From: an uncultured Actinomycetes bacterium
GTDB taxonomy: Bacteria > Actinomycetota > Thermoleophilia > Gaiellales > F1-60-MAGs149
Reading direction: 5' to 3'
Length of the DNA: 5,150 nt
Assembly: GCA_903847495.1 (NCBI GenBank)
Contig: CAINDT010000086.1
Span: forward strand, 1-5,150
The stretch's first letter is position 1. Every line of letters begins with the position of its first letter. This document shows, piece after piece, positions 1 through 5,150 of this stretch. Both the position numbers and the translations under genes were made by a program. The notes beneath the pieces are model-generated. The model made no database searches. It was given only the letters and a program-made list of their open reading frames with translations, and was not told the DNA's origin.

Positions 1-285
<285 letters not shown>

Positions 286-288
<3 letters not shown>

Positions 289-295
289 CCCCTTG
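286..295 (+). other. tuf-rpsJ junction: 4-base gap, TTG start, no Shine-Dalgarno
   Basis: The TAA stop of tuf (286-288) is followed by CCCC and then TTG at 293-295, the likely rpsJ start. The 25 bases before TTG hold no GGAGG-like sequence; the nearest purine runs are ACGAAG and ATCAAG. Initiation of S10 here probably depends on ribosomes finishing tuf. This start is preferred over a GTG at 257 because the latter would add 12 residues of shadow sequence (PASSRRSSSNP) unlike any S10 N-terminus. Confidence 0.75.
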
Positions 296-601
296 GCTGA
301 GCAGAAAATCCGCATCCGCCTTAAGGGCTACGACCACCAGACGCTGGACCGGTCGGCAAAGGACATCGTCGAGACGGCGGTGCGCTCCGGCGCGACCGTC
401 TCCGGCCCTGTCCCGCTGCCCACCGAGAAGAACGTCTACTGCGTGATCCGCAGTCCCTTCAAGGACAAAGATTCGCGCGAGCACTTCGAGATCCGCACCC
501 ACAAGCGGCTCATCGACATCCATAGCCCCACGCCGAAGACGGTCGACTCGCTGATGCGCCTCGACCTGCCTGCCGGCATCGACATCGAGATCAAGCTCTA
601 A
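293..601 (+). CDS. rpsJ: 30S ribosomal protein S10 (NusE)
   Basis: S10 is a 30S head protein and, as NusE, pairs with NusB in transcription antitermination complexes. The TTG start gives 102 residues, against 103 in E. coli, beginning MAEQKIRIRLKGYDH. Family landmarks are IRIRLK (6-11), GPVPLPT (38-44), the extended loop at about 45-65, RTHKRLIDI (68-76) and TVDSLMRLDLPAG (83-95). The loop wording VYCVIRSP and KDSREHFE is typical of Actinobacteria; position 57 is Lys where E. coli has Val (position 57 is linked to tetracycline/tigecycline susceptibility in some bacteria). The gene follows tuf by 4 bases and precedes rplC by 4 bases (602-605). No leader sits ahead of it, so the L4-controlled S10 leader known from E. 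coli is absent from this position. Identity is certain; the exact start is very likely but rests on homology because no ribosome binding site supports it. Confidence 0.97.
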   Translation: MAEQKIRIRLKGYDHQTLDRSAKDIVETAVRSGATVSGPVPLPTEKNVYCVIRSPFKDKDSREHFEIRTHKRLIDIHSPTPKTVDSLMRLDLPAGIDIEIKL

Positions 602-605
602 CACC

Positions 606-1223
606 ATGAAAGCCATCATTGGACGCAAGCTGGGCATGACCCAGCTCTTCACGGAAGACGGGGCGCGGCTGCCCGTCACCGTGATCGAGGCGGGCCCGTG
701 CCCGATCGTCGGCGTGCGCACGTCTGACGCCGACGGGTACGACGGGGTTCAGCTCGCGTACCAGGCGGTTGATCTCGAGGACCTCTCCAAGCCGGAGGCC
801 GGCCATCTCGCGAAGGCCGGCGTCGGACCCCACCGTCACCTGACGGAGTTCCGCGGGACCACGGACATGAACGTGGGTGAGGCCATCACGGTCGGCGTGT
901 TCGGACCGGGCGACCACATCAAGGTCTCCGGCACGAGCGTCGGCAAGGGCTTCGCCGGTACGATCAAGCGCCACGGCTTCAGCCGCGGTCCGGTCAGCCA
1001 CGGCTCGCACAACGTGCGCGCCCCCGGCTCGATCGGCCAGTCGGCCTGGCCGTCGCGTGTCTTCAAGGGCAAGCGCATGGCCGGCCAGATGGGCAACAAG
1101 CGCATCACGCAGCGCGGCCTGACGGTCATCGATGTCGATCCGAGCCGCAACGTGATCCTGGTCTCCGGCGCCGTGCCGGGTCCCAAGGGCGGGCTCGTCG
1201 AGATTCGAGAGGACGTGCACTGA
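606..1223 (+). CDS. rplC: 50S ribosomal protein L3
   Basis: L3 is an early 23S rRNA-binding assembly protein whose long loop reaches towards the peptidyl transferase centre. The product has 205 residues (E. coli 209), starting MKAIIGRKLGMTQLFTEDG, which fixes the ATG at 606. Landmarks are PVTVIEAGP (23-31), KPEAGHLAKAG (62-72), GTSVGKGFAGTIKRHGF (109-125), GSIGQSAWPSRVFKGKRMAG (141-160) and QMGNKR (161-166). The loop glutamine that PrmB methylates in E. coli (Gln150) aligns with Ala147 here, so that modification cannot occur at this residue. No good ribosome binding site precedes the start, only a weak GAGAT; coupling to rpsJ, which stops 4 bases upstream, is likely. The stop codon shares its last base with the rplD start (TGATG at 1221-1225). 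Confidence 0.97.
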   Translation: MKAIIGRKLGMTQLFTEDGARLPVTVIEAGPCPIVGVRTSDADGYDGVQLAYQAVDLEDLSKPEAGHLAKAGVGPHRHLTEFRGTTDMNVGEAITVGVFGPGDHIKVSGTSVGKGFAGTIKRHGFSRGPVSHGSHNVRAPGSIGQSAWPSRVFKGKRMAGQMGNKRITQRGLTVIDVDPSRNVILVSGAVPGPKGGLVEIREDVH

Positions 1224-1864
1224 TGGCGCTGACTGCTCCCATCATCGGCGGCAAGGGCACCGTCAACCTCAACGATGCCGTGTTCGGCGTCGAGGTTGCG
1301 CCCGGGCTGCTCCATGAGGTCGCCAAGGCGGAGGCCGCTGGTCGCCGTCAGGGCACCCACGCGACGAAGTCCCGCGGCATGGTCGCCGGCGGTCGCGTCA
1401 AGCCGTTCCGTCAGAAGGGCACGGGTCGCGCCCGCCAGGGCACGACGCGCGCGCCGCAGTTCACCGGCGGTGGCGTGGTCTTCGGTCCGCAGCCGCGCTC
1501 GTACGCGGTGAAGGTCAACAAGAAGGCGTACAAGAAGGCCCGCTGCATGGGTCTCAGCCAGCACGCCGGCAACGGCTCGCTCGGCATCTTCGAGGCCGGC
1601 GCGTTCGACGCGCCCAAGACGAAGGACGCACTCAAGCTCGTCGAGGGCTGGAACGTCGCTCCCCTCGTCGTGGTCGTCGGCACCGAGGAGGAGGCTGCGG
1701 CACTGTCGTTCCGCAACATCCCGCGCTCGGCCGTCCTGACCCCGACCGAGGTCGGCCTGACCGAGCTGCTCTGGGCCCGTCGCCTGCTGATCAGCACGAC
1801 GGCACTGGACGAGCTGTCCGCCTCGCTCGACGCCTCCAAGCAGAAGGACGAGGTGACGGCATGA
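1223..1864 (+). CDS. rplD: 50S ribosomal protein L4
   Basis: L4 binds domain I of 23S rRNA and sends a loop into the exit tunnel, where with L22 it forms the constriction. The product has 213 residues (E. coli 201). The tunnel loop is plain at about 50-95: GGRVKPFRQKGTGRARQG (57-72; QKGTGRAR is the hallmark) and GGGVVFGPQPRSY (82-94), followed by KVNKKAYKKA (97-106). Lys65 corresponds to E. coli Lys63, the classic erythromycin-resistance site, and is unmutated. The N-terminus MALTAPIIGGKGTVNLNDAVFG fits the family. GAGAGGA at 1207-1213 lies 9 bases before the ATG and could serve as ribosome binding site; the start also overlaps the rplC stop by 1 base. In E. coli L4 represses its own operon through a leader before rpsJ; no such leader exists at that place here. 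The last four bases form ATGA with the rplW start. Confidence 0.97.
   Translation: MALTAPIIGGKGTVNLNDAVFGVEVAPGLLHEVAKAEAAGRRQGTHATKSRGMVAGGRVKPFRQKGTGRARQGTTRAPQFTGGGVVFGPQPRSYAVKVNKKAYKKARCMGLSQHAGNGSLGIFEAGAFDAPKTKDALKLVEGWNVAPLVVVVGTEEEAAALSFRNIPRSAVLTPTEVGLTELLWARRLLISTTALDELSASLDASKQKDEVTA
1850..1856 (+). promoter_or_regulatory. Strong Shine-Dalgarno for rplW inside the end of rplD
   Basis: GAGGTGA, a seven-base match to the anti-Shine-Dalgarno end of 16S rRNA, ends 4 bases before the rplW ATG. It is the best ribosome binding site in the window. A second purine run, AGAAGGA at 1842-1848, lies just upstream. Together with the ATGA overlap it supports both efficient new initiation and re-initiation. 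Confidence 0.7.
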
Positions 1865-2163
1865 AGTCGACCACCCCTGCAGCCCACGCGGTGCTGCTCG
1901 CCCCCGTCGTGAGCGAGAAGAGCTACTCGCTGACCGAGGACGGCAAGTACACGTTCCACGTGCATCCTGACGCCCACAAGACGCAGGTCCGCCAGGCCGT
2001 CGAGGAGATCTTCAAGGTCACCGTCGTCGACGTCCGCATGATCAAGGTTCCCTCCAAGCCCAAGCGCCGCGGCATGTTCAAGGGCACGCGCCCGGGCGGC
2101 AAGAAGGCGATCGTCAAGCTCGCCGAGGGCCAGTCCATTCCGATCTTCGAGGGAGTCGCATAA
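1861..2163 (+). CDS. rplW: 50S ribosomal protein L23
   Basis: L23 sits at the rim of the peptide exit tunnel and is the docking site for trigger factor and signal recognition particle. The product has 100 residues, the same as E. coli. The N-terminal landmark is LLAPVVSEKSY (12-22); Glu19 corresponds to E. coli Glu18, the trigger factor contact, and is kept. Next come GKYTFHVHPDAHKTQVRQAVE (28-48), IFKVTVVDV (50-58), and the basic loop KVPSKPKRRG with FKGTRPGGKKAIVKL, which contacts 23S rRNA. The ATG overlaps the rplD stop by 4 bases (ATGA, 1861-1864) and has a strong ribosome binding site. The TAA stop overlaps the rplB start by one base (TAATG, 2161-2165). Confidence 0.97.
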   Translation: MKSTTPAAHAVLLAPVVSEKSYSLTEDGKYTFHVHPDAHKTQVRQAVEEIFKVTVVDVRMIKVPSKPKRRGMFKGTRPGGKKAIVKLAEGQSIPIFEGVA

Positions 2164-3002
2164 TGGGCGTCCGCTCGTTCCGCCCGACCTCGCCGGGTCG
2201 CCGCTTCATGACGGTGTCCGACTTCGCCGAAGTGACGAAGTCGACGCCGGAGAAGAGCCTGCTCGCGCCGGTCCACAACAAGGGTGGCCGCAACAACAAC
2301 GGTCGCATCACGACGCGCCATCAGGGTGGTGGCCACAAGCGCCGCTACCGCATCATCGACTTCAAGCGGCTCAAGGACGGCGTGCCTGCTCGCGTCGCCG
2401 CCGTCGAGTACGACCCGAACCGCTCGGCGCGCATCGCGCTGCTCCACTACGTGGACGGCGCCAAGGCGTACATCCTGGCGCCGGTCAACCTCGAGGTGGG
2501 CGCGATGGTGTCGTCCGGTCCCGAGGCCGACATCAAGCCGGGCAACGCGCTGCCGCTGCTCAACATCCCGACGGGCACCACGGTGCACGCCGTCGAGCTG
2601 CGCCCCGGCCAGGGCGCGAAGATGTGCCGCTCCGCCGGTACGAGCGCCCAGCTGGTCGCCAAGGAGGCCGAGACGGCGCTGCTGCGCCTGCCCTCCGGCG
2701 AGCTCCGCCGCGTGTCCGCGCACTGCCGCGCCACGATCGGCCAGGTCGGCAACACGACGCACGAGAACGAGGTCGGCGGCAAGGCCGGTCGCGCTCGCTG
2801 GGCCGGCAAGCGCCCGGGCGTCCGTGGTACCGCAATGAACCCCGTTGACCACCCGCATGGCGGTGGCGAAGGCAAGGGCAAGGGCTCCCACCCTGTGACC
2901 CCGTGGGGCAAGCCCACGCTCGGACGTCGCACCCGCGACCCGAAGAAGGCCTCCTCCGCTGATATTGTCCGCGGCCGCCGCCGTGGGAAGGGCAGGAAGT
3001 AA
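2163..3002 (+). CDS. rplB: 50S ribosomal protein L2
   Basis: L2 is one of the most conserved 50S proteins. It is needed for subunit association and for peptidyl transferase activity, and its C-terminal extension reaches near the active centre. The product has 279 residues (family about 273 to 280). Seen in order: RPTSPGRRFMTV (7-18), STPEKSLLAP (27-36), GGRNNNGRITTRHQGGGHKR (41-60), YRIIDFKR (62-69), EYDPNRSARIALL, YILAPVNLEVG, then the SH3-like middle with IPTGTTVHAVEL. The signature MNPVDHPHGGGEG at 225-237 includes the conserved histidines 230 and 232. A basic end, RGRRRGKGRK, closes the protein. The start MGVRSFRPTSPGRR is the usual one and shares a base with the rplW stop; GGGAG at 2151-2155 lies 7 bases upstream. 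The TAA at 3000-3002 directly abuts the rpsS ATG. Confidence 0.98.
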   Translation: MGVRSFRPTSPGRRFMTVSDFAEVTKSTPEKSLLAPVHNKGGRNNNGRITTRHQGGGHKRRYRIIDFKRLKDGVPARVAAVEYDPNRSARIALLHYVDGAKAYILAPVNLEVGAMVSSGPEADIKPGNALPLLNIPTGTTVHAVELRPGQGAKMCRSAGTSAQLVAKEAETALLRLPSGELRRVSAHCRATIGQVGNTTHENEVGGKAGRARWAGKRPGVRGTAMNPVDHPHGGGEGKGKGSHPVTPWGKPTLGRRTRDPKKASSADIVRGRRRGKGRK

Positions 3003-3281
3003 ATGTCCCGATCCTCGAAGAAGGGTCCTTACGTGGACGAGCGTCTCCTCAAGCGCATTGAGGAGCAGAACGCCACCAAGGAAAAGAAGATGCTCAAGAC
3101 CTGGTCGCGTGCCAGCACCATCTTCCCGGAGATGGTCGGTCACACGATCGCGGTCCACGACGGGCGCAAGCACGTCCCCGTGTTCGTCTCCGAGGCCATG
3201 GTGGGCCACAAGCTCGGCGAGTTCGCGCCGACGCGCACCTACCGCGGTCATGTCGCCGACAAGCAGTCGAGGCGCGGCTGA
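3003..3281 (+). CDS. rpsS: 30S ribosomal protein S19
   Basis: S19 is a 30S head protein that pairs with S13 and touches the A-site region and the intersubunit bridges. The product has 92 residues, as in E. coli. Landmarks are SRSSKKGPYVDERLLKRI at the N-terminus, KTWSRASTIFPEMVGHTIAV (33-52), and the family signature running VHDGRKHVPVFVSEAMVGHK, followed by LGEFAPTRTYRGH, then the short basic tail. There is no gap to rplB: ATG at 3003 follows its TAA immediately. AGGAAG at 2994-2999, in the last codons of rplB, is a reasonable ribosome binding site. The TGA stop shares its final A with the rplV ATG (TGATG, 3279-3283). Nothing unusual in length or sequence. Confidence 0.98.
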   Translation: MSRSSKKGPYVDERLLKRIEEQNATKEKKMLKTWSRASTIFPEMVGHTIAVHDGRKHVPVFVSEAMVGHKLGEFAPTRTYRGHVADKQSRRG

Positions 3282-4033
3282 TGTCGTCCGAGCGATTCTC
3301 CTACGCCAAGACGGGCCTGGTCCGCGCTGAGGCGAAGCACGTGCGTTCGTCGGCCCGCAAGGCCCGGCTCGTGCTTGCCGACATTCGCGGCCGCAACGTC
3401 CTGGACGCCCGCAAGCAGCTGCTGTTCTCGCCCCGTGCCGTCGCCAAGGACATCGAGCTCGTGCTCCGCTCCGCGGTGACGAACGCCGAGGTCAACCACG
3501 GCCTCTCGCCGGACGACCTCGTGATCCACGAGGCGTTCGCCAACGAGGGCGTCACGATCAAGCGCTTCAAGCCGCGTGCCCGTGGTCGTGCCAGCCGCAT
3601 CAACAAGCGCACGACGCACATCACGATCCTGCTTCGCTCGCTGACGAGCGGCGCGATCGTCGACGGCACCGAGACGGCTGCGCCGGCCAAGGCGTCGTCG
3701 GATTCGGCCCGCGCCAAGCGCGTCGCCGCGTCGAAGAAGGCCGAGGCCAACGTCGAGACGGGTGCCGCCGAGGTGGCCGAGTCGACCGACGAGAAGCCGG
3801 CCGCCAAGAAGCCCGCCGCCAAGAAGCCGGCGGCCAAGAAGACCGAGGCCGCCGCGGCTGACGCGACGACCGAGAAGAAGCCGGCGGCGAAGAAGCCCGC
3901 CGCGAAGAAGCCGGCGGCCGCCACGGCCGACGACGCAGCAGAGAAGACGCCGGCGGCGAAGAAGCCCGCCGCGAAGAAGCCCGCTGCGCCGAAGAAGCCG
4001 GCCGCTGAGAAGACCGACGAGGAGAAGAGCTAG
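3281..4033 (+). CDS. rplV: 50S ribosomal protein L22 with long Lys/Ala/Pro-rich C-terminal tail
   Basis: L22 binds all domains of 23S rRNA and its hairpin lines the exit tunnel opposite L4. Residues 1-120 are the normal protein (E. coli 110): KHVRSSARKARLVLADIRG (19-37), the helix AVAKDIELVLRSAVTNAEVN, and the hairpin at about 84-115 with VTIKRFKPRARGRASRINKR. IKR at 93-95 corresponds to the E. coli MKR triplet whose deletion gives erythromycin resistance; it is present. Residues 121-250 are an extra tail with no hydrophobic core: a mixed linker (121-172), then seven exact PAAKK units plus degenerate ones between 173 and 242, broken by acidic spacers (TEAAAADATTE, ATADDAAE). This is histone H1-like in composition. 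Actinobacterial L22 tails of this kind are known, but 250 residues is long. The frame stays open and the codons are ordinary for the window, so it is translated, not an assembly artefact. GAGG at 3269-3272 lies 8 bases before the start. Confidence 0.96.
   Translation: MSSERFSYAKTGLVRAEAKHVRSSARKARLVLADIRGRNVLDARKQLLFSPRAVAKDIELVLRSAVTNAEVNHGLSPDDLVIHEAFANEGVTIKRFKPRARGRASRINKRTTHITILLRSLTSGAIVDGTETAAPAKASSDSARAKRVAASKKAEANVETGAAEVAESTDEKPAAKKPAAKKPAAKKTEAAAADATTEKKPAAKKPAAKKPAAATADDAAEKTPAAKKPAAKKPAAPKKPAAEKTDEEKS
3880..3912 (+). repeat. 33-base perfect direct repeat, copy 1
   Basis: These 33 bases recur exactly at 3949-3981, 69 bases (23 codons) downstream. Both copies code PAAKKPAAKK and the first two bases of the next proline codon in the L22 tail. 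The identity includes synonymous positions, which suggests a recent slippage or duplication, unlike the more diverged first cluster at 3797-3841. Confidence 0.88.
3949..3981 (+). repeat. 33-base perfect direct repeat, copy 2
   Basis: Second copy of the repeat at 3880-3912. The 23-codon offset keeps the reading frame, so gain or loss of a unit would lengthen or shorten the L22 tail without breaking the gene. Confidence 0.88.
4019..4024 (+). promoter_or_regulatory. Shine-Dalgarno for rpsC within the last codons of rplV
   Basis: GAGGAG lies 11 bases before the rpsC ATG at 4036. The same six bases are the Glu247-Glu248 codons of L22, so the acidic end of the otherwise basic tail doubles as ribosome binding site. 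The spacing is slightly long, and the purine run continues (AAGAG) closer to the start. Confidence 0.6.
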
Positions 4034-4035
4034 AC

Positions 4036-5150
4036 ATGGGCCAGAAAGTTCATCCTGGCGGCCTCCGCGTCGGCATCATTCACGACTGGAAGTCGAACTG
4101 GTGCTCCGATCGCGAGTTCGCCCGCTACCTGGGTGAGGACATCAAGATCCGGGAGCACATTCACAACAAGCTGAGCCACGCGGGCCTGTCGGATATTCAT
4201 ATCCGCAAGGACTCGCAGAAGATCACGATCGACATCTACACCGCCCGCCCGGGCATCGTCATCGGCAAGTCCGGTGTCGAGGTCGACGCCCTCCGCAAGG
4301 AGGTCCATGCGATCACGGGCCGCGCCGTGCAGATCAACATCAACGAGATCAAGCGCCCCGAGCTGGACGCGCGCCTGATGGCGCAGTCCGTCGCGGAGCA
4401 GCTGCAGAATCGCGTCGCCTTCCGCCGCGCGATGAAGCGCTCGATGCAGTCGGCCGTGCGCTCCGGCGCCCAGGGCGTTCGCATCAAGTGCGGCGGCCGC
4501 CTCGGTGGTGGCGAGATGAGCCGCACGGAGCAGTACTCGGAGGGCCGCGTGCCGCTCCAGACGCTCCGCGCCGATATCGACTACGGCTTCGCCGAGGCCA
4601 AGACCACGTACGGCCGCATTGGCGTCAAGGTCTGGATCAACAAGGGCGAGATCATGCCGGAAGGCTTCGAGGGCCACGACCAGAACGCCACGCGTCTGGG
4701 CGAGGTCGATGCTCGTCGCCGCAAGGGTGGCGCCAAGGGTGCCATCGAGGAGCTCGGTCCCGCGCGTCCGAAGGGTCGCCGTGGCGCCCCGGGTCGCGAT
4801 GGCGAGCGCGGTGAGCGCGGCGCCGGTGGCGACCGTGGCGATCGTCGTCCCCGTCAGGGTGGTGGCGGTCCCGGTGGTCCGAACCAGCCGCGTCTCAGCG
4901 GTCCGTCGGTTCCGGCCGGCCGTCGCGCGCGTCCGAAGCCCGAGACCCCCGTGGTCGAGGAGACCGTGGTGGAGGAGATCGTGGTCGACGAGACGCCGGT
5001 CGCCGAGGCCGTCGTGACCGAGGCTGTGGTTGAGGAGACCGTGGTCGAGACGCCCGCCGTCGAGACCGAGGCTCCCGCCGAGGCCGCTGCCGAGGAGGCT
5101 CCCGCCGCCGAGGCTGCTGCCGATGAGGCGCCTGCTGCTGAGGAGGGTGA
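4036..5150 (+). CDS. rpsC: 30S ribosomal protein S3 with very long C-terminal extension (3' end outside window)
   Basis: S3 sits on the 30S head at the mRNA entry channel. The first 209 or so residues are the standard protein: MGQKVHPGGLRVGI, the KH domain with GxxG as GKSG (77-80), FRRAMKR (129-135) whose Arg130, Arg131 and Lys134 correspond to the E. coli mRNA-unwinding residues 131, 132 and 135, GGRLGGGEMSRTEQYSEGRV, TLRADIDYG and GVKVWINKGE (196-205). E. coli S3 ends at 233; here 371 codons are read and the frame is still open at the window edge, with the next codon beginning GA, so not a stop. The extension has two parts: a basic Gly/Arg/Pro-rich stretch (about 227-301) and an acidic Val/Glu then Ala/Pro/Glu stretch (302-371 onward). 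Known actinobacterial S3 proteins have shorter tails (about 274 residues in Mycobacterium tuberculosis). In the extension CGT, GGT and GCT codons become more common than in the core. Starts 2 bases after the rplV TAG. Confidence 0.96.
   Translation, partial: MGQKVHPGGLRVGIIHDWKSNWCSDREFARYLGEDIKIREHIHNKLSHAGLSDIHIRKDSQKITIDIYTARPGIVIGKSGVEVDALRKEVHAITGRAVQININEIKRPELDARLMAQSVAEQLQNRVAFRRAMKRSMQSAVRSGAQGVRIKCGGRLGGGEMSRTEQYSEGRVPLQTLRADIDYGFAEAKTTYGRIGVKVWINKGEIMPEGFEGHDQNATRLGEVDARRRKGGAKGAIEELGPARPKGRRGAPGRDGERGERGAGGDRGDRRPRQGGGGPGGPNQPRLSGPSVPAGRRARPKPETPVVEETVVEEIVVDETPVAEAVVTEAVVEETVVETPAVETEAPAEAAAEEAPAAEAAADEAPAAEEG
4774..4845 (+). repeat. Eight Gly-X-Y triplets in the basic section of the S3 tail
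   Basis: Residues 247-270 read GRR GAP GRD GER GER GAG GDR GDR in strict three-residue register, a short collagen-like or RGG-like run. The register ends at Arg271, after which a run of Gly and Pro follows (GGGGPGG at 275-281). At eight triplets it is short for a stable triple helix; disorder or RNA binding is equally plausible. Confidence 0.8.
4951..5145 (+). repeat. Acidic pentapeptide repeat in the S3 tail (15-base period, 13 units)
   Basis: From residue 306 to 370 the protein can be split into 13 consecutive five-residue units without a register slip: VVEET, VVEEI, VVDET, PVAEA, VVTEA, VVEET, VVETP, AVETE, APAEA, AAEEA, PAAEA, AADEA, PAAEE. Acidic residues sit at positions 3 and 4, mostly 4. 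The first half is Val-rich, the second Ala/Pro-rich. The DNA units share GTGGTCGAGGAGACC-like sequence in the first half, pointing to expansion of a 15-base unit. Confidence 0.88.

Larger units (their letters stand above)
3797..4006 (+). repeat. In-frame PAAKK-coding repeat region of rplV (15-base unit)
   Basis: A 15-base unit coding Pro-Ala-Ala-Lys-Lys recurs in three clusters: three units from 3797, two and a part from 3881, and two exact plus degenerate ones from 3950. The clusters are separated by spacers rich in Ala, Thr, Asp and Glu, which gives a higher-order module of about 23 to 28 codons. Synonymous changes (GCCGCC, GCGGCG, GCCGCG for Ala-Ala) show that most units have diverged at the DNA level while the protein pattern is kept. 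Confidence 0.9.

Noticed and set aside
289..292. Terminator or promoter between tuf and rpsJ
   Set aside because: Only four bases separate the genes, with no hairpin followed by T-run and no recognisable -35/-10 pair in the end of tuf.
836..1564. Minus-strand open frame of 242 residues
   Set aside because: Antisense to rplC and rplD, spans their junction, shows no family motif and has biased composition; a GC shadow.
1923..3251. Long minus-strand open frame of 442 residues
   Set aside because: It lies antisense to rplW, rplB and rpsS, which are unmistakable. Its composition (Arg, Ala, Val, His rich, no recognisable domain) is what a GC-rich gene produces in the opposite strand through lack of stop codons.
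3301..3924. Minus-strand frame with hydrophobic AAGFF repeats resembling membrane segments
   Set aside because: It is the reverse complement of the Lys/Ala/Pro repeat of L22; AAGFF is simply the antisense reading of AAG/CCG-rich units. No start signal or context supports it.
3797..4006. CRISPR array
   Set aside because: Repeats are short, 15-base based, in frame with a conserved gene and lack unique spacers of even length; they code for a peptide pattern.
4663..5150. Frameshift or fusion of a separate gene to rpsC
   Set aside because: The frame is continuous, there is no second start with ribosome binding site needed to explain it, and tails on S3 are known in related bacteria. A sequencing error cannot be excluded but nothing points to it.

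Overview
The window is an uninterrupted, plus-strand run of translation genes from a high-GC bacterium. It starts inside the last quarter of an elongation factor Tu gene and continues as the first part of the S10 ribosomal protein cluster in canonical order: tuf (3' end), rpsJ (S10), rplC (L3), rplD (L4), rplW (L23), rplB (L2), rpsS (S19), rplV (L22) and rpsC (S3). The window ends inside rpsC while its reading frame is still open. All nine genes are coding and intact apart from the two cut by the window edges. No RNA gene, mobile element, CRISPR array, promoter or terminator is visible, and no gene-free stretch exceeds 4 bases.

The organism is most likely an actinomycete in the broad sense (Actinomycetota). 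The S10 protein carries the actinobacterial wording around its loop (VYCVIRSP, then KDSREHFE, RTHKRLIDI). L22 and S3 both have long low-complexity C-terminal extensions, as is known for some actinobacterial L22 and S3 proteins. The codons are strongly G/C-ending. A deep lineage such as Thermoleophilia is a guess I cannot confirm without a tree.

Layout: tuf stops at 288 and rpsJ begins with TTG at 293, so the str and S10 clusters are joined by 4 bases. This leaves no room for an S10 leader or a conventional intergenic promoter. From there each gene touches the next: gaps are 0 to 4 bases, or stop and start codons overlap by 1 or 4 bases (TGATG, ATGA, TAATG, TGATG). This pattern indicates one transcript with translational coupling. 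The products act together: EF-Tu delivers aminoacyl-tRNA. L2, L3 and L4 build the core around the peptidyl transferase centre. L4, L22 and L23 line the exit tunnel and its mouth. S3, S10 and S19 form part of the 30S head.

The region is conserved housekeeping DNA and I see no new multi-gene system. What stands out is the pair of protein tails at the end. L22 has about 130 residues of Lys/Ala/Pro-rich tail built from PAAKK units, resembling the tail of histone H1. S3 has more than 160 extra residues: a basic Gly/Arg section with eight Gly-X-Y triplets, followed by an acidic section that keeps a 5-residue period for 13 units and stays open at the window edge. The two tails use similar Pro-Ala-Ala pentads with opposite charge.
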